64,000 bases of DNA, taken from NCBI GenBank assembly GCA_948146395.1, contig OX411549.1, forward strand, positions 22,762,990 through 22,826,989, given 5' to 3'. The notes below the pieces were generated by a model that saw only the letters and a list, made by a program, of their open reading frames with translations, was not told the origin of the DNA and searched no databases. This DNA is from Fragum whitleyi. Its lineage: Eukaryota; Mollusca; Bivalvia; Cardiida; Cardiidae. A program made the position numbers and the translations under genes. Within the stretch, counting starts at the first letter, position 1; each line of letters starts with the position of its first letter. Below, piece by piece: positions 12,076-22,962 of this stretch.

Positions 12076-12441
12076 TTTAATTTCCATCGTGCAAGTGCTT
12101 TTCGCTTTTATTTTTCTATTTTTTTCGGAGTTGTAAGGCATAAAAGTTTTCATATTGGAAAACAGGGTTAAATGCATGGTCTTGAAATCTGAATGCAAAT
12201 AGTAGGCCTACATATTTTTTTTCATCAAAAATTAATTTTCATTTTCTCTTGATAGGAAATAGAATTGTTAGAAAAATCCAATATTTTTCCATGTTAAATG
12301 TTCAATTTGTAACATTGACAAACTTTCAAATATTTGCATACCGTATTTCATATGATACACGCCTCCGCTTCAATGCAAAACGTCATGGAGGCGCTTGGCT
12401 TGTTATTTCAAACAACTTTCCAAAATTGCAATATGATTGAA

Positions 12442-12648
12442 TTGATTGATTGAATGGAGTTTGACGCCGCTTTCAACTTTATTTCAGTTATATCGCGGCG
12501 GCTGGAGCACCTAACAATGGATATGTGGTATTTCTCTCACTGGTACAACCACCACATTCTTGCCTAGCCCCCAGCCGCTATCTCACATAGGTTTACGATT
12601 ATCAACAGTCCGACGCGCTACCAACTGCGCTATGACGGCAGCGCCCTC
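12442..12648 (-). mobile_element. SINE family A with 13-bp target-site duplication
   Basis: The minus-strand head (GCCGTCATAGCGCAGTTGG, GCGCGTCGGACTG) is at the right end and the tail (ATATCGCGGCGGCTGGAG inverted) at the left. Perfect direct repeats CAATATGATTGAA flank it at 12429-12441 and 12649-12661, as expected for LINE-driven retroposition. The B-box half of the head is missing. Confidence 0.85.
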
Positions 12649-12662
12649 CAATATGATTGAAA

Positions 12663-13740
12663 GCTTTTGGCTAACGACACGCTTTTTTCTATTCATGTAT
12701 TAGCGGCATGAAATTACGTCATAAAATTGAAATAATAACAAAATATTTTTATTGCAAGACACGTTCCAAATTTTGGAATTTTTGATTTTTTTTTACAGCG
12801 GTCGATCAATATGCAAGTTATACTGGAAGCAGAAACTGAGAAAACAGCAATGCTCTCAGTTAGACAGATCAATAATAACTGATTGATCCCGCTTTGCACG
12901 CAATTGCACGAGCAAAGCAGGGTATTATAAGCAAACAGTTATCGACGTCTTGTAAGCCTTTAAGCAGGGCAGTTTTATGAGATCGACATGCGTGTACAAA
13001 AAATCGATGTTCGAAGGAAAAACGGACTGACCATAACCTTGTCAATGATGAAATATAAAATTCTGTTTTACCTTCTCAAATTATCCCAAATATTAATGCA
13101 CCCATTACCCGTGACCTGCTGTGTAAACACAACACAGTTGGTCTCGACACAGCCAGGTCATCAGATGTCGGCACTTTGAATTCCCCAGAATCTTACACAG
13201 TGACGTCATTTTGGAAATTAGTAAGACATGCAACAATATGGTTTTCTCGTGTTTTCAGTATAAAGATTTTCGACTCGGATTTTATGTTTTGTCTATTTAA
13301 TACAATTTTTGTTCAAGGTAAAATATTTTAGAAATATTTACAATACAGTGTGAAGAAATGAGAACTTGTTGCCATGTAACTTATGAAGAATGTTATTTAG
13401 TTTAGTTGTTCGAGTATTTGAAGAACGATTAGGAAGTAATATATGTTGTAAGATTGACTGGTTTGGCTCTGCGGGATGTCTCACCAGACGTCAAAACTTT
13501 TCATCAAAAGTGAAGGAAAGTGACAGTCAACATTTTAAACATTTGGTGCGCTTAAAAAAACAAATGTATCATTTTACCTTTGAAAAACCTGTGGAAAAGA
13601 TATTGCTCACAAGTATTTTTTTTCGACTGTTGGTTTGTTTTTTAATCAAACTTGATAAAGATCATCGTACGAGTTCTTCTTGAATAAATACTTAGAGAGT
13701 GTTTGTTGGAAAATATCAAAGATACATCTTAGATGTGTAC
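12663..13740. other. No recognisable feature
   Basis: Short frames only; the longest (13390-13683, 97 codons, plus) has no recognisable domain and no second copy. Confidence 0.4.
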
Positions 13741-13983
13741 TTAATCGGCAGGAACGAGTCCAACGATCAGCCGGCCCATCGCCAGATTAGTCTCTGATCC
13801 GATATCGACTCCGAAAATCCATAAGACGTCGCCGTTTAGTCGAAAAGTTATAACTTTGTGGTACAAGTTTACTGATGCGTCGCGCGCCGATCTTGGAATT
13901 TGTTTAATAGGCACATGCAAAAAGTAGACGCGGATGCGCCATCGACTAGTCGTTGATTCAAAACACCGATAAAAATAGCATAC
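13741..13983 (-). CDS. GC-elevated open frame, possible exon or TE fragment
   Basis: Minus-strand frame of 80 codons from 13983 to a TAA at 13741-13743, bounded upstream by a TAG. It is clearly richer in GC and CpG than its surroundings. The conceptual product has a hydrophobic C-terminal half including LNGDVLWIFGVDIG and AMGRLIVGLVPAD. It starts without Met, so if real it would be a terminal exon (an AG precedes it at the TAG) or the tail of a decayed element gene. I do not recognise the protein. The other strand has stops in every frame I checked. Chance is a serious alternative. Confidence 0.25.
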   Translation of the reverse strand, partial: VCYFYRCFESTTSRWRIRVYFLHVPIKQIPRSARDASVNLYHKVITFRLNGDVLWIFGVDIGSETNLAMGRLIVGLVPAD

Positions 13984-14221
13984 CTAGTTGTTGGTAAGGC
14001 AAAGCCGACTCGTCGTTCTCGGAACGTTTATTTGACAATAGCTTTTAAGAGTTGATATTTGTAGTGAATTACACCTTTGAATGTAATGATGATTCTAGTT
14101 TTCATGTTTTGGCAGATAAAGAATTTTTAAGATTTCGTCAATTTTATGATGTTGGCTACCATGGCATGTCCAGGTATCACCAGAAATTAAAGATAAACCC
14201 ATGATTTTCACATTCTTTTTT

Positions 14222-14560
14222 ATGACCTTTGACCTTTGTGTATGACATTGACCATTCAGCTATTAAACAGTTATCTTTAAGTAAAACAATTCTTTCAAGG
14301 TGATGATGCTATCTACGAAGTTATTTACATATATCACTAGAAAAAAAGAAACGGATTGAAAACGATTTTGTACTAATATTATGACCTTTGACCTATGATT
14401 TTGACCTTTACCTTTCACCGATATAAGTTTTGTGAAGATGATATACAACTTGTGGTGGTTAGAAGTATACTACCAAGTTTTTATGACACTGTCTTTATAT
14501 TGATGGGTTCTCAAACACACACATGCAGACATGCAGACAAACATATAGGACAATTTTATT
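14222..14560 (+). repeat. ~159-bp repeat pair with TGACCTTTGACCT motifs
   Basis: ATGACCTTTGACCT occurs at 14222-14235 and 14381-14394, 159 bp apart, each followed by further TGACC half-sites. The stretch ends in CACACACATGCAGACATGCAG at about 14513-14533, a degenerate counterpart of the GGACAGAC runs that end the neighbouring arrays. The motif equals a nuclear-receptor DR1 site; whether it is bound is unknown. Confidence 0.55.
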
Positions 14561-14602
14561 GATTGTACTATAATATTGGTTTTGAACATTCATCACATTG
14601 AA

Positions 14603-15367
14603 AACAAAGAGGACCATGATGGGCCTAGATAGCTCACCTGAGCATTTCAAATCATAACTTGTAACCATGTTTTAAATACTAGAGATAGTTTGATGTACAT
14701 TTAGGGTGGTTTTGAAGAAAAAGACTCTAATTTCGTTCTATAGAATTCGATATTATAAGACTATTTTATAAGACTTTTGGTCTGCATTTTTCGACATTTC
14801 AGTTACCATGGAAATCAGACTTTTTGATGAAACTAAAATCATTAAACAAGCTTGGTAGAGCTTTACTGAAGGAACATCCCTACCAAGTTTCAAATTGTTT
14901 GGCATGGTGGTTTAGGAGAAGAAGATTTTTTTGTAAGATTTTTGTCATTTTTGGCCTTTCCGTTACCATGGAAATCACAGTTTTTGATGAAATTAAATTC
15001 TTTTAACAGCCTTGGTGAAGCTTGACCAAAGAAACATCCCTACTAAGTTTCAGCTTGATTGGACCAGTAGTTTAGGAGAAGAAATCTTTTTCTAAGATTT
15101 TCGGCAATTTTTGGCCTTTCTGTTACCATGGCAACCTGAGTTTTTTCTAGAATTAAATTATCTTTTCAACTTAGGAAGAGCTTCATTCAAGGAACATCCC
15201 TGCCAAGTTTCGGCTTGATTGGTCTAATGGTTAAAGAGGAGAAGATGTTTCAAGAAATTGTTAACGGACAGACAGATGGACGAACAGATAGACGGACGAT
15301 GGATGGTGAGTGATCACAAAAGCTCGGCTTGAGCACTCAGTGCTCAGGTGAGTGCTCAGGGAACTAA
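14603..15367 (+). mobile_element. 160-bp array element with X-box-like motifs, possible Helitron/Helentron derivative
   Basis: Opens with AACAAAGAGGACCATGATGG, then CTCACCTGAGC (14633-14643). Three tandem units follow, with GTTACCATGG starting at exactly 14802, 14962 and 15122; the third reads GTTACCATGGCAAC, an RFX X-box-like site. A GGACAGACAGATGGACG run follows, then a perfect 8-bp-stem hairpin TGAGCACTCAGTGCTCA, the inverse GCTCAGGTGAG (15342-15352) and a final CTAA (15364-15367). Short subterminal inverted repeats, a 3' hairpin and a CTAA end recall Helitron/Helentron non-autonomous elements; the class is inferred. There is no Rep/helicase sequence. Confidence 0.65.
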
Positions 15368-15471
15368 TAACTCGTTCTCAAACTTCTGTCTACTTTAAAT
15401 GCTCATATAATAAAAGTTATTTGTATTGAATGGAAAAAGTCCAAATTTTAGAATTATTAGATTTTTGACTG

Positions 15472-15485
15472 GTTGCCATGGTAAC
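15472..15485 (-). promoter_or_regulatory. Solitary X-box-like site
   Basis: GTTGCCATGGTAAC is the reverse complement of the GTTACCATGGCAAC of the array, about 105 bp past its end. Flanks do not match the array unit. It matches the RFX consensus; function unknown. Confidence 0.35.
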
Positions 15486-15654
15486 CTTGGTCGTCTTGGA
15501 GGACTTCTTTTCCTTTTTTGTAACAAATAATGGTTGTAGGTATCAAAAACTCAAATTTCGTAGAAAATTGAGTTTGGGCCGTTTTTGGTAGTTAGTGAAC
15601 CTTGTCCTTTAAGCTTCATATCAAACAAAGTAACAAGATCGTGTTATTTACAAA

Positions 15655-15908
15655 TTGAATGATTATGGAATGGTTTCGGAAAGATATTGATTGAGTGTGT
15701 GGGGCGAGTTTTGAAAGAATTTTAAGGGAGATAATACGTTATTGCTAATTTCGTCAAAAAATAATTTATTACCTTCCTTTAAAAAAATATCCGTAGTCTC
15801 CATTTTCGTGTCTTCGGGAACCAATTAGCCACAAGAATCGTTAAATTATTCATTGATTTCATTGAAATGTGGATCGTCTTGATATTTCGAATTATTTTAA
15901 CGATGTCG
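15655..15908 (+). mobile_element. Family 1 MITE, partial
   Basis: Keeps TTGAATGATTATGGAATGG, GTGTGGGGCGAGTTTTGA and part of the central inverted repeat (AGGGAGATAATACG, then TTTCGTC, then TATTACC). The right half and right terminus are lost. Confidence 0.65.
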
Positions 15909-16776
15909 GATCGTTTATGAGCAATATGAGAATCAAGAATGACAAATGGGATATAATTTGAAGGGTATTAAGCTTGTTATTTTGTTGGTCCTATTGGACA
16001 TATAAATGTCTAGATGACACAAAATACGCCATTATTTACGTCATAATTAGTCGTTCGTATATCCTAGAACAGTTGATAATGACAAATTTTCCAAAAGTGT
16101 AAGAATTAAATAAAAGTGGAAATTTATCTATTGTTTTTTTCACTATAAAATGAAAATGATGTATCAAGAACTTTTGATTCCATAATCCTAACACTAAAGT
16201 ACAAGAGTAAAGAAATTTTGCCTTAAGAGAGCGATATGTTCAAACATAACGGGTACGTCAGACGTCGTTATCATCATGATATTGAAATTAGAAGGATCAC
16301 CTCGAGCCGCTACTGTTGCTTAAATGAATTACGATGTAAACATTCTATTTGTAGAAATAAGCTTACAGATGTATGCTTTTCAAATGAATATTCAAATGGC
16401 ACATATAATCATTACTAAACATAGTATTCAAATTCTTTATCATATTTTGGATCACCATGTATACTAAAAGAAGGGTAGGTTTCGCCTATAAGTATACGCT
16501 CTTACAGCTATCAGTTACAAAAATTCAATGATCATTTCAAAAAAGAAATAAAATAAAATAAAACAAAAATAGTGTATCCCCATTATGTATTAGAATAATT
16601 GAAATGTATGCTATAATATTGATTAGTTTAAACCTAACACAATACTTGTAATTTCTAGACTAAGGAATGGATAATTCTTGGTGGTATGTTGGCAAGCTGG
16701 GTGTTCTTTAAAAGATGGGTTAGGTATGAAATGTTGCAAGGCTAATTCGTTTTCATTTTTACGAAGGTGATAATCG
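15909..16776. other. No recognisable feature
   Basis: AT-rich with an AAATA-rich tract at about 16544-16568. No gene or repeat recognised. Confidence 0.4.
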
Positions 16777-17024
16777 AATTGAGCAAGTACGTGACATTTC
16801 CTATGATTTGAAATGTGCGTGAGGTGCAAACATTGAGCAGTGTATACAGCCACCTACAGTAAATATGATGTTATCTGATGGTGTAAAAGTAATCTGAGAC
16901 CTTATCTATCTACTCAACGCATAGTGAAGACTCTGGTCAGAATGTGCGGGATGCACAGGCTTGTAAGAGCCTTTACTATGTATACATTTTAAAAATGTCG
17001 AAAATCTCACGCGCAGGCTCAATT
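16777..17024 (+). mobile_element. Family C MITE
   Basis: Starts AATTGAGCAAGTACGTGACA and ends CACGCGCAGGCTCAATT (inverted). Core GGTCAGAATGTGC, then ATGCACAGGCTTG, at about 16934-16963. Matches 4804-5014 and 26941-27171. Confidence 0.75.
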
Positions 17025-17043
17025 GTTATGGTTTACCGTAAAC

Positions 17044-17469
17044 AATTAAGATCAAACTGTACTTGACAAGGTAAATGCATTCGAAATAATATTTTGGATA
17101 ATATTGGATACGTGAGAGGAGCGAGTATGAATGAAATTAAGAGGAGTTAATCCAATATCGCTAATTTCGTCTAATTAGCGATTTATTTTATCTCACTTTG
17201 TTAAAATTATGTATCTGAGTGTTCGGCTGTCTTAACAGACTTGTCAGAAGCATTAAACCCGATATCAACCAATGAAATCGTGGACATTTTTTGTCAATTG
17301 GAATCAAATGACGATCGTCTTGAACGGACTCGACGTGGTTTTTTTAACGATCTTAAAGCGTTTTTGAATGATTTAAGTAAGAGTTAAGAATAATTGAATG
17401 GAGCGCTTAGCGATCGATTTTGAATGCTATGGATCGAGATGAGTATCAATTTTTCGATATTACTAACTG
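17044..17469 (+). mobile_element. Family 1 MITE, central hairpin shortened
   Basis: Recognisable left end (TTGACAAGGTAAATG), GGAGCGAGT, right-half TTTTTGAATGATTTAAG and right end TATTACTAACTG. The central inverted repeat has lost most of one arm (ATCGCTAATTTCGTCTAATT, then AGCGATTTATTTTATCTCAC). Confidence 0.75.
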
Positions 17470-17884
17470 CTCGCATTCCTTATTATATCTCCTCTAGATC
17501 TTTTGTTTTTTCGAGACGAATAATTTTTGTCAAACCCCCTATTCGAAACTGTATGTCAGGCATCTCTTTATTTAACCACTTTATGCCACAAAATAGTGAC
17601 ACGATACTCATGTATTTAAAAAAGATATTAATCTCATATTAAAATACCACATCGCTCCTTTGCGGTGACCAGTGATGTCTATGAAATCATCGCAAGGTTT
17701 CATGGGGACGAAAAGGGCCTTGAGACTTCTCGTTGACAGTTTGGCAGTAAGTTACATCCTTTGCATAGTCTGTATTGAAAATTGAAATCAGTTTTGTGTA
17801 AGGAAAATTTTCAAATTTTCAACTGGGTACTTAAAGAAAATTGGCTAGATCATATCTGAGTCAAAAGAATTTGTCATGAGATTT

Positions 17885-18003
17885 TATTTGAGACAAGCTG
17901 ATCTCATCCGAGTCTAGAATAGCAATGTTATTTAGCGAGCCCTGGCGAGTTTAATAACTTATTGATTCTGGACGACGTTAAGATTAGCTCGCCTCAAATA
18001 AAC
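17885..18003. repeat. Foldback hairpin with GCGAGCCCTGGCGAG apex
   Basis: About 60-bp inverted arms: TATTTGAGACAAGCTGATCT on the left is inverse to AGATTAGCTCGCCTCAAATA on the right; arms also match as TTTAGCGAGCC and GGCGAGTTTAATAA. No coding capacity. Confidence 0.75.
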
Positions 18004-18974
18004 AGATTCTTTTTCTCACATAAAAACCAGTTTGGTGCGTAAAAACCCAAATTTTGCGCTTTATGGAAAAATGTTGATAGCGGCGTTAAATCCTTTTCAA
18101 ACAAACAAATCAGATGGTACAAATTCCATGATAACATGCGTTAGATGACGTTGTGTTGACGTCATTTATAATGTGATATTACACATGTGTCAGACAAGGA
18201 TATAGCTGATGGTTGTGCGTAATAGAACACAAGGGGAACTATGTGAGACAAGATTTACGTATTGTTATGGATGGCCATTTATTCCTTTACGAGTCTCAGA
18301 TAATGTCTCGATATCAATGAGTGATTCATTTATCAAGAGTTTTCCAGACAGACGAAATGTTCACCTTCAATGAAATGACAATGTTTTCACTTCAAATTAC
18401 AGGCATTTTGAAATTTTTCCAAATAATCTTCCACTGATAGGAAACAAAAACGATAACGTGTCTTTATAGACCATTACAAACAATTTAGTAGATAACGCTA
18501 TATTACATCAGGACACAAGACCGACTAAATGCAGTTTTAAGAAGGTGAATCCTAAATTGAATTATAACAAATAAAACCTATAGTAAGAGTTTGTTTTATG
18601 TGAAATTTAAAAAGGATTATTATGAAAAATAAAAACGAAATGACTGAAGAAAATCTTTAGAACACAAAAAAGTCAATAAAGCTATTCTTGTTTCATGAAA
18701 AGATTTTGATAATTCAACAAAAAGCATAGATGTATACAACAGTTTTCAACTTTTTTAATATCATCTCACGTTTCACACTACTGAATGATAACGCAATTTC
18801 CCCTGCTTTTCGGCAAAGACATGATGAATGTCACAGATATTGATTTCTTTCGAAATCATAACACCAATGAAATGCTTTCTAGAATATCAACTAGATTATT
18901 TATTCATAGAATGAAGTCGGAGTTACTTCTTTATCTCCTAACCGAAAATTGACGGACACTTGGCACTGTGCATA
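18004..18974. other. Mostly unrecognised; partial repeat E at 18345-18450
   Basis: A weak third copy of repeat E begins TTTTCCAGACAGACGAAAT and continues TTCACTTCAAATTACAGGCA. Nothing else identified. Confidence 0.4.
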
Positions 18975-19402
18975 CAGATAGTTACATCGTGAAATTAACA
19001 TTTACCTCAATCAAAACCACTCCCAGCCGCTCATTCAACGCTCCATTCCAAATACTCATTTAAATCATTCAAATACGCTCAAACCGCTAGAAAATATAGA
19101 ACCAACATCATTCAAAATAAATTTTGATAGAGAAAAATCGCAATTTCTCTGACATTATTCAAGCTGTTAGCGTCTCATAGGTTCTTGAAGAAATAGGAAG
19201 CTATGTATAGAACTGGTATGCATTTTTTTTTATTAAAGGGAGGTAATCAATATCGCCAACTTTGTTCATCCTTAACAAAATTTGCGATATAGGATTACCT
19301 CCTATTAAATACACTCAAAGCTCGCTCCACACACTCATTCAATTTCATTCCTAAATCATTCAAAAATCATTCACCTTGTCAATTTCACGATGTTGTTAAC
19401 TG
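18975..19402 (-). mobile_element. Family 1 MITE, full-length
   Basis: TA-flanked (18973-18974, 19403-19404). Reversed orientation: begins CAGATAGTTACATCGTGAAA, ends TTTCACGATGTTGTTAACTG. Central inverted repeat GGGAGGTAATCAATATCGCC, then GCGATATAGGATTACCTCC. Confidence 0.9.
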
Positions 19403-19534
19403 TAAATTATAAATGAGTAATCTTCCCATGCTGTATATGGGATATTACTAATTTGACAGCTGGTATAGGCATTGATTGCCTCACAAATATGTGAAGTCCT
19501 TCCTAATGTACAGTTCGTCCTTGAATTAACAAGC

Positions 19535-19743
19535 CGAACGATTTTGGAGTGATTTCGCACTGAAATCGAATGAGCGGGAGGAGCGAATTTTGAATGATTT
19601 TAACGGGAGGTAATTCGATATCGATAAAGTCATCGATCGTTTTTTATGATTGAGTGAGTTTTTGAAATGAATGAGTGGAGCGATGGGCGATTGGTTTACA
19701 ATGGTTTTGATTAAAATGTCTATTTCACGATGCTGTTTACTGT
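19535..19743 (+). mobile_element. Family 1 MITE with internal deletion
   Basis: About 209 bp. Left-half motifs (CGATTTTGGAGTGATTTCG, GGAGGAGCGAATTTTGA) join directly to right-half motifs (TGAGTGAGTTTTTGAAATGA, ATGAGTGGAGCGATGGGCG) at about 19620-19645. Ends TTTCACGATGCTGTTTACTG. Confidence 0.75.
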
Positions 19744-21589
19744 AACATCATTTGTTATAAAAATTATTTTTCCTAAAGGAATTTGCAATGAACATTGCTC
19801 GCTTTTTCCAACCTCTTCGGTCACTTAAATGCAATTCTTAATTCTCTTGTAGCATGTAAATGGCTGAATCTACTTTATGATATTACACAAGACAAGCAAG
19901 TGCATTAAAAAAAACCCCAAAAAACGCTAACGTCGATCATGCAGGAACCTTTTTATGAGAAGAATCGCCATTCGTCCTTGACGATCTAGAAAATGCAAGA
20001 ATTTTGTCGTTTCACTTTATGTATTTTTTGTAGTCTGAATTCTTTATTCTTCTTCTGAGATTTTAATACGGACAAATTGTTCGTAGTTGCTTCTGCACAC
20101 GCAAAGGAATGGTCGTAAATATTTTGAGAATGGTATTTTTTTTATGGAAAATGTAATTACTATCAACATAATTTTCTATTGTCATTTTCTAGATTTACTA
20201 CATATCAAATGAGCCTGTTTTATTTACGTCCTTGTCCAAATTAACAACTACAGGTTTTTGATTACAAATACAGTAATGTACAGTAATACAGTACAATAAA
20301 ATGAAAGTATTAGGCTCAGAAAACGGGCTGTTTTACCTCCGCCCCTTTGGATCAGTTTCACCGACGCCTAACTTTCAACAAATGAATTCGTAAATCAACT
20401 AAAATCAAATAATAAACGAAATAATTATGAACAATAACGTTGGCGATGTACCATAATAAAATGGCTTTAAAACGTTAACAAATTCGACCGTTTCTTTATT
20501 CTGTTACCTTGGAATAAGCATTCGTTTCTGTTGTTAAAAGGCTCGAAATCCGATAGCATGGCAGTCTCGGCGTGAAGCGCTCAATCCATCCCTAATCTAA
20601 GCTGATTTCAAATGCTCATCTTAAGGGATTAAGAGTTTACATAGATAGAACAATCGATGTCTATTTGATTTACGAAGCATAAGGTGTTTCAATGTCAATA
20701 TCTATGACAAAGTTGTCGTTCTTAGATAAAGTGTGAGAATTACTTCTACTTTTTATCCTTGTCTTAAATTAAGTTACGTCCATAGAATGGATTTTATTTC
20801 ATTGTAATATTTTAACATGTCCGCATCTTTGAAACGCGTAGTCCAAGATTGCGACAAGAAATTATTGAAAACAGACAGTCCTTGGTATCAAAACGCGTAA
20901 TCGGAAGGGCCTAGGGCGATGAAAACGACGAGATGCGTTTTTTTAGATTGAAAATCGTGCTGCAATGCATATAATAAATATAATAATCAACTAACTGGTT
21001 ATGACTGATATGAAAAATATTTCACCAGAATTCGTTATTAGACGGTTGAAAAACTTTTCCCGTGGACGCTTTGTATAACGCCATATCCCGCGTTCTCGCG
21101 AAATATGTTTCATATTAGATAATAAGTTTATTATAACTTATTACTGAAATGTTTTGGTGTTTATTTTTTTTCTTTGGACAGGATGGTGCAAGCGAGGCCT
21201 AAATATTGTCACAATAAATATTAGCTTGGTCCTTATTCAAATATTGATATTGATTTATTTAGTTGATGATAAATTTAAACCCTTAATCTTTTGGGGAAGA
21301 AAATTGTGTCGGTTTTTTTCAGAGGCAGAAATTGTGGGATTTTATGTTATTGGTCTAGAGCTCGCATGGGCAATGCTGTAAACTCATAAAATATATTCAA
21401 GTGTTACATATTATCAAGTTTTGAAAGCCTGAATTTGGTAAATCCAACAGAAACAATAAGATTTCTTATGTAACCCGCAAAGAAATATTCGACTTTATCG
21501 GAGTTTGAGCCAATGATCTTTCTTGTTGGTCATAGATATGGATTGTCAAAATCCATATAAGGGTAAGTGTTAACTCACAGCAACCGTTT
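19744..21589. other. No recognisable feature
   Basis: AT-rich. A GTAATGTACAGTAATACAGTA micro-repeat at about 20273. The 75-codon plus frame at 21154-21381 (Leu/Ile/Trp-rich) has no identifiable domain. Confidence 0.35.
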
Positions 21590-21780
21590 TCTAGACAGAC
21601 GGAATAAAAAAAGTGGAATCACAATGACTTGACATCAAATTACCTAAAAAGACATTTTATCAATCTTTCTTTATTTCTCCCCTGTTAAAAGAGAAAAGAT
21701 CTGCAGTCTAGACCAACAAATGTGTGAACAATTGGAACCGCTAACGCTCAATTACATTACGACATAAGCGATGCCAATCA
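21590..21780 (+). repeat. Dispersed repeat E, copy 2
   Basis: Collinear with 10232-10440: TTACCTAAAAAGACATTT, GTCTAGACCAACAAATG, CGCTCAATTACATTACGAC. The deletion at AAAGAGAAAAGATC and other indels break the frame open in copy 1. Confidence 0.65.
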
Positions 21781-21922
21781 AAAAGGCGGTATTTGTATTT
21801 ACATTTGGCACCATTACATTACTTAGACTGACATTCAACCAACTTCCATAGGACAAAACATGAGCTAGGTACACATCCAAAGAAGATAACTTAGTCATTT
21901 TCCAATTTGATTTCATACGATA

Positions 21923-22335
21923 AAAACATCGTGAAATTGACAAGGTGAATGATTATCGATTGCAAATGGAAAGAAATTGGCTGAGAGTGTAGAGCGAGGT
22001 TGGAATAAAATTTAAGGGAGATAATACATTATCGATGATTTCGTCCAAATTGGACGAAATAAGCGATAACACATTACCTCCCTGTAAAACGATTCGCCGT
22101 TCTTTCCTTTTCTATGTCTTCACGTACCTATTAGACGTTTTAAAATCCACAGCAGACAATAAAAAAACGCGTTATATTTTAATCGATATTAATAAAATGT
22201 TGATTGTTTTTGACCATTTCGAAGATTTTTTGAGTGGTTTGAGTGAGTATTCGGAATAATTGAAACGAGCGCTTCATGATTAATTAAGAATGGTTTTGAT
22301 CGTGGTGGATGTCAGTTTTACGATGATCTTATCTG
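21923..22335 (+). mobile_element. Family 1 MITE, alternative central stem
   Basis: TA-flanked (21921-21922, 22336-22337). Starts AAAACATCGTGAAATTGACA. The central stem reads TTTCGTCCAAATTGGACGAA instead of the usual TTTTGTTCA / TGAACAAAA: both arms have changed together. Ends with a decayed CAGTTTTACGATGATCTTAT, then CTG. Confidence 0.88.
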
Positions 22336-22337
22336 TA

Positions 22338-22962
22338 ACAAGTTACTTCGTCATTTTACAATTTCTTTCCATAGCTTCGTTCTAGTGGCATAAAAAAGTT
22401 TGAATACGTGGAATCGTTATACCTTATTATACAAGAAGAAATTCATCTCATGTGCTGGAAATGATCCTCTAGATATGCAGGGGTGTGGAAATACTGATTT
22501 TCTCCACTCGTTCCTGGTCAGGTAAGAGGAATTTCTTCTTGTCCAGAATCAAAATTAACTCTTCCGCAAAAAAGTGGAATAGATAGATTTTGAGAAAAAA
22601 TTGTTTTTGTTAAAAAGAAAATGCTGGAATTCAGCAATTCCTTCATTTAAAACAATAATTTTACCCTTTACTAAGAACATTAGGCTGATTCATCTCTAAG
22701 ATATAATAGTACAATTCCAAAAGTAGCCCAGCTAATCACTTGTCCTTGGACAAGTGGTCTCATTAAATGTATTTGTGCGCTGGTAAAAAATCTCCTGTTT
22801 GTCAAGTCGGGCATGGGAATTCCACTCTCCTGAGATATGCATATAAAAATATGCCCTTCAATAAAAACCATTATGGGGAAAGCCTTCAAATTATAGACAT
22901 ACTCTTAAAAAGTTGCTTCTCTCATCAGGTGTTTAGATAAGGAAATGGGCAATTTTACGTTT
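22338..22962. other. No recognisable feature
   Basis: AT-rich, no gene or shared repeat recognised. Confidence 0.35.

Noticed and set aside
22035..22259. 74-codon plus-strand frame as a gene
   Set aside because: It lies wholly within a family 1 MITE and is not open in other copies.
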